NCBI GenBank assembly: GCA_947579665.1
Contig: OX388349.1
Span: forward strand, 26,630,459 to 26,694,458
Direction of reading: 5' to 3'
Length of the DNA: 64,000 bases
Source of the DNA: Sympetrum striolatum
Taxonomy: Eukaryota; Arthropoda; Insecta; Odonata; Libellulidae
The notes below the pieces were generated by a model that was not told the DNA's origin, searched no databases, and saw nothing but the letters and a program-made list of their open reading frames with translations. Positions within the stretch are counted from its first letter, which is position 1; each line of letters opens with the position of its first letter. This document shows, one piece after another, positions 43,823 through 57,620 of the stretch. The position numbers and the translations under genes were made by a program.

Positions 43823-46800
43823 CCCTTAACCAGTGACGTGCAATTTTTGTCACACTACCAGTGACGTGCGGTCTGGGAGACCGCAATTTTTTAAATATCT
43901 TTAAAGTTACTAAATGACACATTTAACAAAGTTTAAAAGCCTTAATAAACTAATCAGTTATTCAATAATTTGAATTCAAATTTAATTTTATGTTAATATG
44001 AACAAAATTTCAATTATTAATCATTTTACGAAGATAGTCAAAAATTTGAATGAAAAAAACATATCCTATCAAAATAATGTCGCATATTAAAAATCAGGTG
44101 CCTATTTTTGTAGCAAAGCCTTTAATGTATTTTTGGGATGATAATTGATAAAACGTTCTTGAAAAATATTTCATTTATTGTGTTTTTCATGGATTCTGCA
44201 AACGTTCGATATTACATTTTTCGTGAAAAATGTCCTACCCCTCCATAGAAGCACAGCTCTTGCAAATTTTTTTTGTGCATTATAAAAAAACTGGTTGTCT
44301 ACATTTGGACCAACAGAAGGAGGTTTTTCGTTTTTTGCATGGAGGGCAAAGTCGGCAAGTCCTCCGCTTCTCTAGTTTATCTTCAAAATTTTGAGGTTTT
44401 TCAACTGTTAGGTTCAGAATTCGGCCTATATTGGCTCTTTATTGTGTGGGAATCTTGCTGTTTGACATTATCCTCTTTAATTGTGGCCTTACTAACTCCG
44501 CTGCAATGCATTTAATAAAATCGTACCTATTCAGATACTTCTTGTCTTTTAGAGACTGCTGGAACACAAAAGAATTCACCAATGAAATGTCTAAAATCCT
44601 AAGAAACATTGCCATTGGCCATCTCCTTGTTCTTCGACTAGATGAGTAGCTGCTGCACATTTTATCTAGTGTATCTACTCCACCATTGATTGAATTATAG
44701 AAAGCTATAATTTCAGGTTTCATTGTCACGTCATCAGTGCTCTCTGTGGTGCATTGACGACACCAACCAAAGAGTCCTGTTTCTCTTTGGCACATGAGGA
44801 ACTAGAGTCATGTTGCCGTATATCCATACAACGAGGACCCTTTTGTGCCTTATTTTGAAGGCTCGAACTCATTGGATATTTCCCTTTTATTTTTTCTTAT
44901 TGTCCCGACATAGGTCAGTCCTTTCACCCTCAGCTTCTCAACCAGTTCAATTGAAGTGAACCAATTATCAGCTGTAATATTTCGATTGGAATGAAATAAT
45001 GGCTCAGTGAGACGCGGAACTGATTGCGTAGGTTTCGAAGTATTTTTGTCTTTCTCAGACAGACCTATTCCGTTGGTATTTTTTCCGGCGTACAAACAGG
45101 CGTTATACAAATAACTATTCGATGTATCCGTCAAACACATCATTTTGAGGCCATACATAGCTGGCTTACTCGGGATGTACATTTTAAATCGGCACCGACC
45201 CCTGAAGGCAATTAACATTTCGTCAATACAAGTTGTTGTGCCCAGTGAATAGCAACAATGAGATTTTTTTACGAAATGATTTAACAAATCAGAAATTGGT
45301 GCAACTGGGTCACTTTCGTACCGGACGATTCGGTCTTCATGGTTATCAAACCGAAGGCATAAAAGGAGAACAGCAAATCGTTGTCCATACATTACTAAAC
45401 GAAAAATTTCCTTTCCCATGCCATCTGCAGCAAAAGTACTACTAATATATTCATCGTTAGATTTAAATATTGCCGAATATATTATTAACCCAAGTAAAGC
45501 TCTTAATTCAACATAATCTAAATCTTGGATTTCAGGCCTACTGCTTCTGGTATACTTCTCTTAACTTCTGAAGTTTGATATTTGGCCAACACAAAATCAA
45601 ATTTATTATATCGTTGTCAAAAATAAGCGACCAAACATGTATAGGTTGCATTCCCTATCTAGAGGTATAACAGATTGCTTCAAACCTGGTTTTGTTATGC
45701 AGACGAGTGCAAACGTTTCTCTTTGTCTCTTTAGAACTCCTTTTATAGAGATTTTTTCCAAAATAATATCCAACTAACTTAGAAATCTGATTCACTGAGA
45801 CACTTACTTCCTCGTCATCGTCTTCTTCATTCTCATCGGAATCCGTATTGTGATCACTAACAATAATGTTATCCTCCTCAATCTCACTTTTAACTTCACT
45901 GTCATCTTCCCTCAAGTATTCCATAACCAGCTCCTCAAAATCAGGAGCGTCCTGTCGTAGTATTCGAGAGGGACCGGGTTTATCACTCATGTTTGTAGTC
46001 TTTGACGAGAGCTTATGTCGCTGTGAAAATTGAGAAAATATCATAAGTAGATATACGTTACTTTTACAGGAAAATATTTTGATTTCACGGAATACCGCCG
46101 GAAGAAATTTACCTGACGAATGACACTGATGATCACAAGGCAATTATGTAAATATTGCACCGGGAAGACAACGTTATTCAAGAACAGTAGAAAATTTTCC
46201 TCCGTACTAGCTCCGTATATAATGATCTCTCACCGACAGACAATAAGTTACCTGCTCTTATTTTCCCAGGCAATTGGTTTTTCTGCGGCCATATTTGCAA
46301 ATTATTTTACAACAAAGATATATTTGGTCATGTACTGCTCGAACATTCGCCTCGGGTTTTCCCCAGGATTACTCCACCCTTTCCATTGGGGGTCCATATT
46401 CCGCTTACAACATGCTTCACTAAAGGGACAAATGAGTAGTGGCAACAAAGAGAAATTCTCGCAGGATTTCGTTATTCTGAGTTTGCCGCCACTTCGGTCG
46501 CATCCGTAGTAAGTAACATTCTAGGGTCACAATCACAGCGAAATATAAAGACGAAATATTCGGTTCCATACACATACGGTGTTTTAATGCAAGTATGATT
46601 TAATATTTTTCTAAACAGATTTTTATTGTTGGAGTTGATATAATAAACTAACCGAAACAATGTATTCTTTTTGACGACCTTAACATTAGCTTACTATCAT
46701 AAAATCCATATATTTTGCCTAATTTATGCTTTCCAAATAGTAATAACAAAGAAATGTGAAAATAATAAACAAATATAATAATTAAAGGTGAATTTTTTAA

Positions 46801-47062
46801 GCCTCCGTAATAATATTCACCCATATTACGAATTGAGTTTTCCCGAATTAGTGACGTGCGGTCTCTCAGACCGCGCATGAAATTTAATCGCAATTTGTTA
46901 GAAATCCAAGAAAGATAAAAGAAATTCGAAGCATTCTAAATACTATGTAAAGGTATCTAAGAAGGTACCATAAGTTACAGATTTGTTAAAAATCAAATAT
47001 TTTTTTTATTTACAATAAAAAAATCGCTGCGGTCTCTCAGACCGCACGTCACTGGTTAAGGG
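43823..47062 (-). mobile_element. piggyBac-like transposon 2
   Basis: 3,240 bp between TTAA sites (43819-43822 and 47063-47066). Perfect 19-bp terminal inverted repeats CCCTTAACCAGTGACGTGC. Internal repeats of GTGACGTGCGGTCT followed by AGACCGC lie at about 43,862 and 46,852 and next to the right end, each forming a short palindrome. The transposase is on the minus strand. Intact ends suggest it could still be recognised by a matching transposase. Confidence 0.95.
44235..45990 (-). pseudogene. piggyBac transposase pseudogene 2
   Basis: DDD transposase that cuts and pastes at TTAA. The likely start is MSDKPGPSRI at 45990, with an acidic N-terminal region (EIEEDNIIVSDHNTDSDENE) after it. The core shows CIDEMLIAFRGRCRFKMYIP (first Asp at 45222-45224), ITADNWFTSIEL (second Asp at 44967-44969) and FYNSINGGVDTLDKM (third Asp at 44673-44675), so the catalytic triad is readable. 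A C-terminal Cys-rich domain, RTCRLCPPCKKRK...CKSCAS, ends at 44235. Breaks: frame changes at about 45,480-45,640 and around 44,760-44,850, an in-frame TAA at 44439-44441 before the Cys-rich domain, and another stop inside that domain. The upstream in-frame extension to 46143 looks non-coding, so the internal Met is preferred. Confidence 0.92.
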
Positions 47063-47066
47063 TTAA

Positions 47067-50000
47067 TCATATAATCAATTTCAGAGGCGAAATTTAGGAA
47101 ACATATTTAATGGCCGAAGCCACTCCATCGTTTGGGCCACTATTCTTTATTTAAAAAATCTGTTGCTTTAAAAAACTTTTTAAATACTATTTGCATGAAT
47201 AAGGATTACCTCCATTTGATTGAAATTTTCTTTACATAAAGAATGGAGAAATATTAAAAAAAAACTTAAAACCAGTCACCGAAGTCACCACATACTACGG
47301 ATGACACAGGACTATAATTAGGAATGTGTTAGCCGATGTGTGAATGAAGTAGGGCGGCAATCAGCCAATATCGATTAGGCAGATCCTTCCTCTTTTAATT
47401 AAAAGGAGGTTGTTCTCGATGCGGCCCTTTCTGCTAAGCCTCTGGGCCAAGAGTGTCATGGAAAGGGAGTTAATTCTCTGGGGAAATTGAATGCCCCCAT
47501 TATTGGGACATGTAGAATGAGCAATAGTATACTATGGCAGGTGATGATCTTTTAGTGACCTGGTAACCACTTGCTTGTATTGGATAATGGTCATGTCGAT
47601 GACCAGCTCTAATACATTTGCTACCGTTACAGCACAATACAACAGGCCACGTGTAGCTTGCAATGGATTCTGAAAGTAATTCATTTATCTTTTCTATTCA
47701 AATTAATGCCCTACAAGCGGGTAGAGACCTGTATGCAACTTTATATTTTATTAATGCTTTTAATTTCATTATGGACAAAAGTAAATTTTGGTCTGGAAAT
47801 ATTCTGTATAGCGAAAAGTTTAAGTAATCTTTTAATCGTATTAATGAACGTGAATTCTGGGAATTCATCGGTAATTAATTAAGTTAAAGCCTACGCAGAA
47901 CGTCCTCCACGCCAACACTCATGCCATGTGTAGCCTTGGTGGAGAAATGAAAAATAGAGATAAAAACAGTGAAGGGATGGTGTGAAAGTGTCACGCGTCA
48001 GGGAGAATCATCGAACGACGTTCAGAGTCACCACCGCGGAGTCACAAAATGTGCGAAACCTGATTGGCGAAGGCTACTACACCCGCATTGCCATGTCTCG
48101 TTGTCTTCCATGAACAACGGGGATGAAATGTCTCACCTGAAAAATCGATTAAAAGGCTCTTCACTAATTGATGCAGACCCTTATTCTCTTGGAGGAGGTT
48201 GTATTCAACAGGCGGTAAAAATGTTCGTTCACATATCGCAGTTTTTTCAACTGTTTAATCTCCATTCAATAATTATCTTTAGGCGTGGGATTGACGTTCA
48301 TTGCAACATAAATACACACATTTTACTTAGTGATTATGGTGCAAGGTTGTAGGGTTGCTGCTACTTCTATCTGCTTCATCCTCCTATCCTCCTACTAGTA
48401 TATAACCCTATCTTAACATTAATATGGAAATGAAGAGACTTTTCCTTCTTCATGCAAAATTTTAATTAACGCTTTCCTTCAAATCGATTCTAGGCATTTC
48501 AAAGATTTTGAGTCAAATTGCCAACAATCCATTTTCATTTCTATCTTTTGGCATCTCACCTAAACAAAATTAAAATAATTTCTTTTCGAGAGTAAGAAAA
48601 GTAGATCAGTAGGAATAAAAGGAAAATTCAGTACACACAAAGGGCGTGTAAACTTTTGTGACAATAATGAAACGTTTGAAACGGGTTTTAGCCAGCGAAT
48701 ATTTAGTTTGTTTTGCAGTGAAATTCGCAAATAAATTTATGATTTTAACCAAAGCAGATCGGGGCTTAATTAATTTTTGGTCTCCAAGTGAGGCCAAGTG
48801 ACCTCACTGAAGCAAACATTAAAATATATGAATTACGAGTGCGCAAGAGGAATAATTTTCCACTAATTAGTTATCAGAAAGTTTGAAATCGTGTCTGGGT
48901 AAAATTCTGCGCAGAATTTCCCAGTTCACTATCAAATTACCTAAGGGCTTCTTTTTTGAACATAAAGATTTCCACAACAATTTTGGAGCTCAGTATTCCT
49001 AGAATTGAAATCTCGGTAAGGGAACATTTTTACTATAAAATGTGGCTACTTTGAAAGAAATTTGATTATGACGGATCCAGAAATTAATCAAATTATACAC
49101 TCGAAAATTAAATATTTCAATGAAATAGAGAAATATTTTTACTCTTTCAATATGGATGAAAAAGCTTTAACAGAAGTATGATGTTACTTGTGACGTAAAA
49201 AATACGTTTTTCAATTGCCCTCGGCAAATGTTTTACAAAATCGAAATATTTACTTACACAAATACTGTGGCCAGGGTATTGAGGCACATAATTTTCATCT
49301 TTTTCAATAATTATCCGTCCAAAGATATTTTATTTGCATATTTTTAATCTATCCCATTTACAGTCGTTTTAATCCCTCATGAGTTGAATATTTCTCGGTG
49401 TCTATATATTCCTATAATGCATTCCATCTATTCCTTCAATCCTTGTCTTTTGAGAGTTATATCCACATAATGGGTCCTTTAAATTTATTTCTTATCATTG
49501 GTTTCCTGGGACTTTCATTTTGCTTAAATGTAATGTTTCTTGTTTTATAATTTCTTTGTTAATGTTATGACGAAAACGAGATTAGGTGGGAGGGAGGCAT
49601 GTATAGGCAAAACCTTGTCAATAGAGGTTCTATTGTAAAATAAAAGCTTATGGTTTTTCAGCAGAAACTATTTTAGAGTCCAGAAAATTGCCTTCTAGAA
49701 ACATTCAATCACTTTGATCTTCACTTAATGGAACACCATCTAAAACACACGAGAAAAAAATAAACCACACAGCTGACTCTGACGTTACAACGTCATCTTT
49801 AGGTGTGAGAAAAGTTTGAAGCCCTCCTCTATCGTTAATGTGTATCTCATCACCTCTCCACTCATAGACGCTGTCCTACCATGCACCATTAACAAACATA
49901 CATAGTAATTTTTGTACATCTCATATATACACCTTACTATTACTCTTTCCCTTCCATCCTACTCCCTTTTTGCAATCCCTAACTATACATTCTGGTTTCT

Positions 50001-50484
50001 TATCTACGAAGACCTAAAGATAAAGTTGTAACGTCTTATCCGGATGTGTGCTTTTTAAAATTTGTGGAATAAATTTGTAGCTAATTTTTATATAATACTT
50101 TTTCCCTCTAGAAATCTTGGCAGCTAGGTTTTAGGATTCCTCTATGCACCTAATGTAGACAATATATCACATTTTATGTTAATAAATGAGAGAAAAGAAG
50201 ACTGTGTCTTCTGATTCTAATACGATATACTTTTTTACTAGAATGAATAGTAGAATGAATGAAGGGAAATAGTACGAGTGGTATTTTAAGGCTAAATTCC
50301 ATAAGCAATGTCTAAGATTATAATAAGATCTTGTAATATAATTATTACAAAATTTACCTTTAGCCTTAAAGGTGATTTAATCGGTTTTACTCATTTTATT
50401 CACCATTAAATTCGATCAGTTTTTCTCGTTCTTCCTCTCCCTTTAATACCATTCATATTCTTGCCATACACCAATATATTGGTT

Positions 50485-50487
<3 letters not shown>
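47067..50487. other. Non-coding, no gene recognised
   Basis: Mostly AT-rich. A GC-richer patch at about 47,330-48,150 includes an unrecognised 127-codon frame (47969-48352) with no known motif. A 16-base palindrome, TGACGTTACAACGTCA, lies at 49780-49795. Confidence 0.35.

Positions 50488-50564
<77 letters not shown>
50488..50564. repeat. (TA)n microsatellite
   Basis: About 38 uninterrupted TA units. Such tracts are unstable and often mis-sized in assemblies. Confidence 0.97.
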
Positions 50565-50567
<3 letters not shown>

Positions 50568-52989
50568 AATCAATTTAGATCACCCTTCACTCGCTAGCAT
50601 TCCGATCCGCTTTTACCGTCCCTCCCGCTGCCTAGAGCCGGCCCTGACAGGAATATTTTAGCCCGAATCGGAAAATTTCGCGCCAAATCTATCTGCAAAC
50701 AAAAAGATCCCCCAAGCAAAAAAGGCGAGCCGAATATAAGTGGAACGTCAGTTGCGGAATAGAAGTTGAGGGAAAGAGAAATTGAAAATTAATTGGAAGG
50801 GTCCTAGGAGATGAGATAGGAAGTGACAGATGGATTGGGAGAGAGAAATAGAGGAAGAAGGCTATTCTTATTCGAAGGAGAGCCCTTTCACTTCCATTGA
50901 AAATTGATCGGAGGCTAAAATTGTTTGGAGAGGAAAACGGTGTGAGATTTAAAATGATGGCTAAAATATTCGCAAGGGGAGACAAGGGTACTTTCCCATT
51001 TCTGAGAAGCGCACCTTCAAAGGCGGGTATACTAAAATATCTCTATTTCACTAATTACTGTATAACTCTCCGGGACCATAGCGCCGTTCATTTATTTGAT
51101 AAATAATAATGGTAGCGTCTTATTAAATTTTATTGATTAGATTATTGTAACAAATACCAAAATTCTCTGCAAAGAGTATTATTACTATTAGAGTTCGAAA
51201 GTCACATGTTTTAAGTTTCTATTACTGAAAGGGTCTCCCGCATGATTTATTCTCATTGCACTGATATACCATGGTTAGTTTCTGACCCCCAATTACACAT
51301 TCCTTCCATAATGAGAAAGATGAAAATTAATTATTTTGATGGTTGAAGTTCAAAAATATAAACCAAAAGTAACCAAATAAAACAATTTGTAAGAATATGA
51401 AACTTGATGTACTTTTGAAATTCATGAAGAAAAAAGCTGTGGAATCCGTTGTGCAAATCTTTTTGAGTAAAACGTAGGCCCGTAATATTCCTCGCAATTA
51501 TCCGCGTTGGGTGCCCTCGCCGTACCTTTTTCATTTTTTTCTACAGGGCATAAGTCTTTCTATATTGTTATGTAGAGATACACGTTTGTGTGTATATATT
51601 TCAATATCTCCCTAAAATAAATCGTATCATTATTTGAAAAACCCAAGATATATTTTGATCAAAACATGTGTTGAAATTTAAAATAGAAAAGTTTGATGTT
51701 TTGAGGGAAAATGTCGATGATACCCACTTAAATCTCTTACTAATATAAAATGATGTGAAACAGGAGATTTGGATTAAAAATGCGTGGGTAGTAAAGGTAA
51801 AGAAGAAAATAAATTTCTAATCTCGCTGTAACATTATTAGGAGCTTGCTTTCGAGTGGAGGTATCCCTCGTGAGACAACGTTCTTTCGAGCGTTCTTCGT
51901 ATGTGACCAGAATTTTGAAATCACCCTCGAAAACCCTTTCGAGTGAATTCTTTTGGCGTTCATTAGGAAGCATTTGTTCCTTCTTTCCCATTCCTAACAC
52001 TTGTCCCACTTTCTACACCATTCACCATCTTATTACTGCAAGTCACATTGGATTTCCTACTTCAAACTTCCTTTGAATCTTCACTCTAATCATTTCTCTC
52101 TAAAATAAAATCTTCGAGATGCATAATTTTCTGCTTTAAAGGCTCCCAGTGAATGACTCCTTTTTTGTATTCAAACCATGTGGTAAAAATGTAACCTCCC
52201 ACCCTATTTCATTTCAAGTTCCAACCGACTTCCGCTGGAATCCTGTCTTAAAATCTTACTTACTATTCTCGGCAAATACTTACTTAAAAACCAACAGACT
52301 TACACTTACGTAATTGAATGTAAACTTCGAATTTTGCTTCATAGTTCTTGCAATTTTCAAGCTCACAAACAGGAATTAACTAAATTAGCTAGTTTTAAAG
52401 GCAAGGGTAATAATTTTACGTAGCTGAAGGAAGTATCTCTATAGTATTGAACTTGAATTTAATATTACAATAAAGCACTCTCATACACTTTAAAAACTTC
52501 ATCATGTGGAAAGTATATAGCTTAACAGTGAGATATTATTAATACCTTATAAAAATACTGTTTTTCAATTTGATATAAATTTGGTTTAACGTTCTGAATT
52601 TTTGATTCTGCTAACGCAAATGGAATTAACAAAAACAAATCCTCTAAAGTAGATTCTATTCTACATATCTTTGTATTATCATAGTGTTGTGTTTGCCAAA
52701 AATTCCATTTTAGCATACGAAGTAGATTTGGGTCGAATAAAATCCCCCATTCCGAACTAATCTTCAAAATATCTAGAGCTAGGAGTTAATTAACACACCT
52801 TCCTTCAGTTCAAATAGGAAATGGATACTTCACAGATACCCTCTCAAGTAAAGCAGTGCCCAGCGGTAATGCATCGACTGCAATTCCTACGCTAAGTACG
52901 TTCATGCACACTTTGACTTGTAATCTTCTCGAGCTCCAAGCGTTATTCAAAAGCCCCGAAAGTGGAACGTCAAAATTAATTTTGCTCTT
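50565..52989. other. Non-coding, no gene recognised
   Basis: AT-rich with short unrecognised frames. Nothing is supported. Confidence 0.35.
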
Positions 52990-53570
52990 CTTAGTGACGT
53001 CACGTTTTCCGAATCAGCGGCGGATCCACTCGAGAAAACGATCCGCAATCTGAAGGCCATCCATCACCAAAGAGACCAGTTGCCATAACGGCTCGCGTAA
53101 ACACGAAGTTTTCACAATAAACAATGGCATAATTCCTCCATTTAGTCAGACAACACTCAGAGCGTCCGCTGCCACTTGCGATTAACTATAAACTGCGACC
53201 CCCTCACCACCCCCATTTTCCCCTCTTATCTTTTCTAAAAGCAAGGGATCCCCGACCTCCCTTAACCTCCGTAAGTCTGCGCACCCCGTGAGGCGTTTAC
53301 TTTTCGCGATTACTTCGGGGGAAGCGATCTAGATGGGGCACTCTAAGGGATTACCCGATAACATTCTTCTTTGATATTGAGGGCTCGAGGTCGTCGCAAA
53401 GGTTTTTGCGATTAGGCGCCGCGCGAGGGTTGCAAAGCTGTCGCAATATTGCGCGAAGAGGGGCGTTGTCAAGGTGTCGCTAAGATAAACAAGTGCAGCG
53501 GAGTTTCAATCTGAGGCGGAGATGTCATACGTGCGGATCGCAGTAGGTTTTTAATCCGTCCGCAACTCTT
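52990..53570. promoter_or_regulatory. CpG-rich patch, possible promoter or first-exon region
   Basis: This interval is visibly richer in G, C and CpG than the rest of the right half (for example GCGCCGCGCGAGG and TTGCGCGAAGAGG). Near its end, ATG at 53522 opens MSYVRIA and is followed by GTAGGT at 53543, which could be a donor site. The base composition suggests a promoter or conserved regulatory region of a host gene whose exons I cannot recognise. The strand is uncertain. Confidence 0.3.
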
Positions 53571-56500
53571 ATCAATTTTTGGTGAATAAAGAATGACCTT
53601 GCAAAACTACGACCGAGGTTAAAACAAAGTATATTTTATTCTATATGAAAAATTTCTGAATTAAAACCAGCTTCTTGTGTGTAATGACCATTATGTTTAA
53701 ATAAATCAGCATTGGAATTTACAATACTTATTTAAACTCGTATGAAAATAAGCATGTTCTCTCATTTACATTAATTGCATACAATACTTATTACGCCTAC
53801 TATTGCAGTCATATACTATTTGCATTATCTTTTGTTGAGGTAAACTCAATGAGGCACGCCTTTCAATGCTAGGGTTGAAGAATGGGTAGCAATATAGGGG
53901 GAAAATCATAATACTGGAGTTTCTAATATGTATTAGCTAGAAAACGCCTATAATAATGTAAAATATCGTTTTTGAACCCCAAACATGTTCAAGTAGATTG
54001 TGTAGTACTAATTCATTCAGAGTTAATCACGTATATGTAGGCGAAGCTTAGTTTCACACTTTTCCCAAAATATCTCTTCCAAGGAACAACAAAAAACTGA
54101 GGTGGGTAAATACGCAAGGGCGTATTTAAAGTCATCACCCTTCAGTTTTAGTTAGCTCGAAAATGATGTAAGATATAATTTCAGAATTAACAAAAACATT
54201 ATTATTAAATATCGTCTTTTTAAATGGTGTAAAATTTCCCATCTCTGAGCAAAAAGTTTCGATATTGTATTCTGAAATCAAATGACGAATATCTAAAGAT
54301 ATAACGGAAGCTTTATAAAAACTCTTCCTGGTGAATAATGAAAGATAATTCGGATATTGGCACGCGCTGCTACGATATAGGCTATCTAAAACATTTCGAA
54401 TCCAGTTCAGTTTCGGAATTGATGATTTTATATACTTATCTTTTCAAACATAATTAACACAGCTTCATAGCACGTGAGAGCTACTTCATAGAATTGCTGA
54501 CGCAATTAGGATGATTAATCTGACGTTTCTTTTTCATCCAGATAATGAAGCTGCATTTTTGATCAAAGCCTAAACAAGTCAGTAGGATATTGACAATTCG
54601 TCTTAAGCAAGAACAAACTGCACACAATTTAATGTCAATGCAAAGGGAATGATTGGGTTAGTGAAGCGTAAATCTGAGATTTCTAGGTCATCTTCTCAAT
54701 CGATCAGTAATATTCGCAAGATAATATCTCATGGAGAGCGCAGACTTAAAGAGGTTTAGAGCAAAAGTGATATTCTTAATACAGAATTAAACCCATATAT
54801 CATTACAATACTAAAGGCTACCATTCGAAGTTTTCTTTTTTCTTCTGGATATTCTCTTCGCGCTAATCTGTGAAGGTTGTTTTACATGGTCTCTTGCTTG
54901 TCATTTTTTATCTAGAGTGAGATCTTCTGACACATTCATAGTCAAATCATCTTCTGGGTCATGTGGTATTAGTTTAGGGATCGCAGGTTAGGCTGCCCTT
55001 CCTCTACATTTTAGAGGATTTTTCGTTCTGTAGATGTATCTAAACCTGAATATCCTGAGAGCAGAATTTGCTCATGTGGCACAGATGTATATAGATATAG
55101 TCGGAATCATATTCGGTTCCTCTTCTGATTGTCATTCATTAAGAAATGGTAAAAAAGTTCATTATTTGACCATTCAAATATGATACAAACTCCTAATAGG
55201 AAGAAACCAAGTAGAATAATTTAGGGTATAGGATTGATGTTTTTGTTAACCTTTAACATAGAAAACACAAAGAATCGAGCTAAATATATACCATTTCATT
55301 GGTTAGTTTCGTAAAATAAATATAATGTATAGATTTGGTAACAAGAAATCATTACGAAATACAAAAATTTCGAAAAAGCTTTGCTCTTTTTCTTTGCAAA
55401 CACATATTAACAAATATAAAGTGAATATACATGAATACACATACATGCATATCTTTGTATTGGCTATATAGCCGTTAGTAACCCATCTTAATTCTTCCTT
55501 GATCTAGTCTATAGCATGCGATTCTATCTCCCGTTGATTTACGGTTTAACATGTGCGGCTGTTGGCATCTCAGCTACAATTGCTCATTAAACAGGTTTTC
55601 AACGGGTTTGGATTTGGATTGGGGTTAAAGGAGCCTTCAATATAAAGTTTTAACTCAGACAAATACCATTAATATTATCGAAGATAATCATTCACGGGGA
55701 AAACGGTGCCAAGTGCTCTGGGTTAAGTTTCAACATAAAATGATTCTCTTCAACACCATGGCCTACATAATAGCTAAATTATCCTCCGCCAACTTGATCT
55801 ATTCGAGTGAATATGGCTGCATTTTCATCTGGATAAAGCGTTCAACGAAAGAATCTATTCCGATGGAAAATTCGTTTTATATTCAGCCTTCTAGAAATTC
55901 TCGATTGAGATACAAACCAAATATTTCCATAAATCTTGTTCACAGATTAATTGATCCTATTATTTTAACAATTATGACAAAAGTAAGTAAAAATTAGGTG
56001 ACAATATACGGATTACTTAGATTATGGTCAATGATTACAATGCTATGTAAATCAAATAACAACCGAATGAATAAAAATATCAAACAAATACAAATTAATT
56101 TTGCAAACACGCTTATTGTTAGTTTTCCTCAATTTTATTAATGAAAAACATTAATTGTCAAATTTTATTAATTCTAAATGTAAACAAAATCATTTTTAAT
56201 TTTACCAAAATACTCTTTACAAACTTTCTCATTAAACTACATCAGGCGTATTAAATAATGTCAAAGACATAAGTCATAATTTTCAAGTTTTATTTCTCAT
56301 TGACCTTTGCCTTCGCGTAGTTAAAATAATTAACCGTTCGTGTTTCATTAATTTTGCGGAAAATACGAATAAATTAATCTGATTTGTGTTTAATCATGAC
56401 ATTCTTTGGAAAAATAAATATTCTTGCTGTAAGGTAATCAAAACTCACTGTTACTAATGGAAAATCTATAGAATCCTATATTCTTCATCCTTTGCTTCTA

Positions 56501-56920
56501 GTGATGAGAAGTAGCCTCGAAATATGAGTCATACTATTATTAACATGAATAGGTTACGTGTATGAATGTAAATTTCAAAGAAGAGAACATTTTATTGCTC
56601 GTTGACACCTAATAATAACATGTACGCAATTCTTTAAAAAAATCGGTCCATTGAAATTACTGATCTCAATATGAAACTTCGTTTATCAGTAAGAGTTTCA
56701 AGTTTAGCTGGAAAATTTAAAGAGAAAATATTATTGATACTACTATTCGTATGCATGAACCTATTTTCACTGAATTTTCTCTTTAAGATTTATCACTTGT
56801 ATGTAAGCCATGAGGATTCTTTAAAGTAGGAGAGAATGGTTATGCATCGTGTATTTTAATGGAATTTAATGCATGGAAAATTATGTTTGGGAGATAAAAA
56901 AATATTGAAATGTAACGCTG
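53571..56920. other. AT-rich non-coding stretch
   Basis: No gene or repeat that I can support. Confidence 0.35.
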
Positions 56921-57620
56921 CTAACCAATTGGGGATAATCTACTTCTGAATGAGTTACCCTTATTATTTGGACGTATGGTCATGGAGCTGTGATATCTTG
57001 GATTCCATGGAATGAGATCACTTGTGCACGGAGACGAAGTTAAAGCGATCCAGTTGAATTGAAAATAGAAATTTAGAATATAAATAACATTCATTGCTGG
57101 AAACATTTCCACCATCGCATTTAAACCAGCTGAGATAATAAGCTGCTTATAGGTAGGAATCCTCAGCAATTCGTCGGAATTCATAAGACTAAAAATGTTT
57201 CCAAATGCCATTGGTCCCGGTTTAATCACTTTTCCACTCCAGTTAACAAGAGTGGAAGACGGCGTTTCATTTACACGAGGAATTTCTAGTTCCACTCTTA
57301 TGCCAATCATACAATTCCTTCGTTTCGCGGAACCACTGCCGAGTATTAACTGCCAACGGGAATGTCGATAAGATAATATACTCGCTCGATTTCACATAGA
57401 ATCCTTGGACGGTAAGGCAAGCAGGATCCATCAATCTTACGACAGGAACGGGGAAGGAAGAATTTTTCAAACATGGAGAGGAATTTTCAATTACATAGAT
57501 CCAATTTATTTACGTCGCGAATTAAGAAATATCTCCATCTTTAGACCCAAAATATTCCATAGATTCTGCCAACAATTGATCTCCGATTCCACCAATGATT
57601 GGAAACTCTATTGATAGAGA
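56921..57620 (-). other. Unidentified overlapping minus-strand frames
   Basis: Two frames, 57470-57267 (67 codons) and 57310-56921 (129 codons), overlap in different phases on the minus strand, in DNA less AT-rich than its surroundings. The longer translation includes IRVELEIPRVNETPSSTLVN and IPWNPRYHSSMTIRPNNKGN and one hydrophobic stretch. I recognise no family. They could be a frameshifted pseudogene, or exons of an unknown gene. Confidence 0.25.

Noticed and set aside
47969..48352. 127-codon frame
   Set aside because: No motif recognised. Length alone is not enough in a eukaryotic intergenic region.
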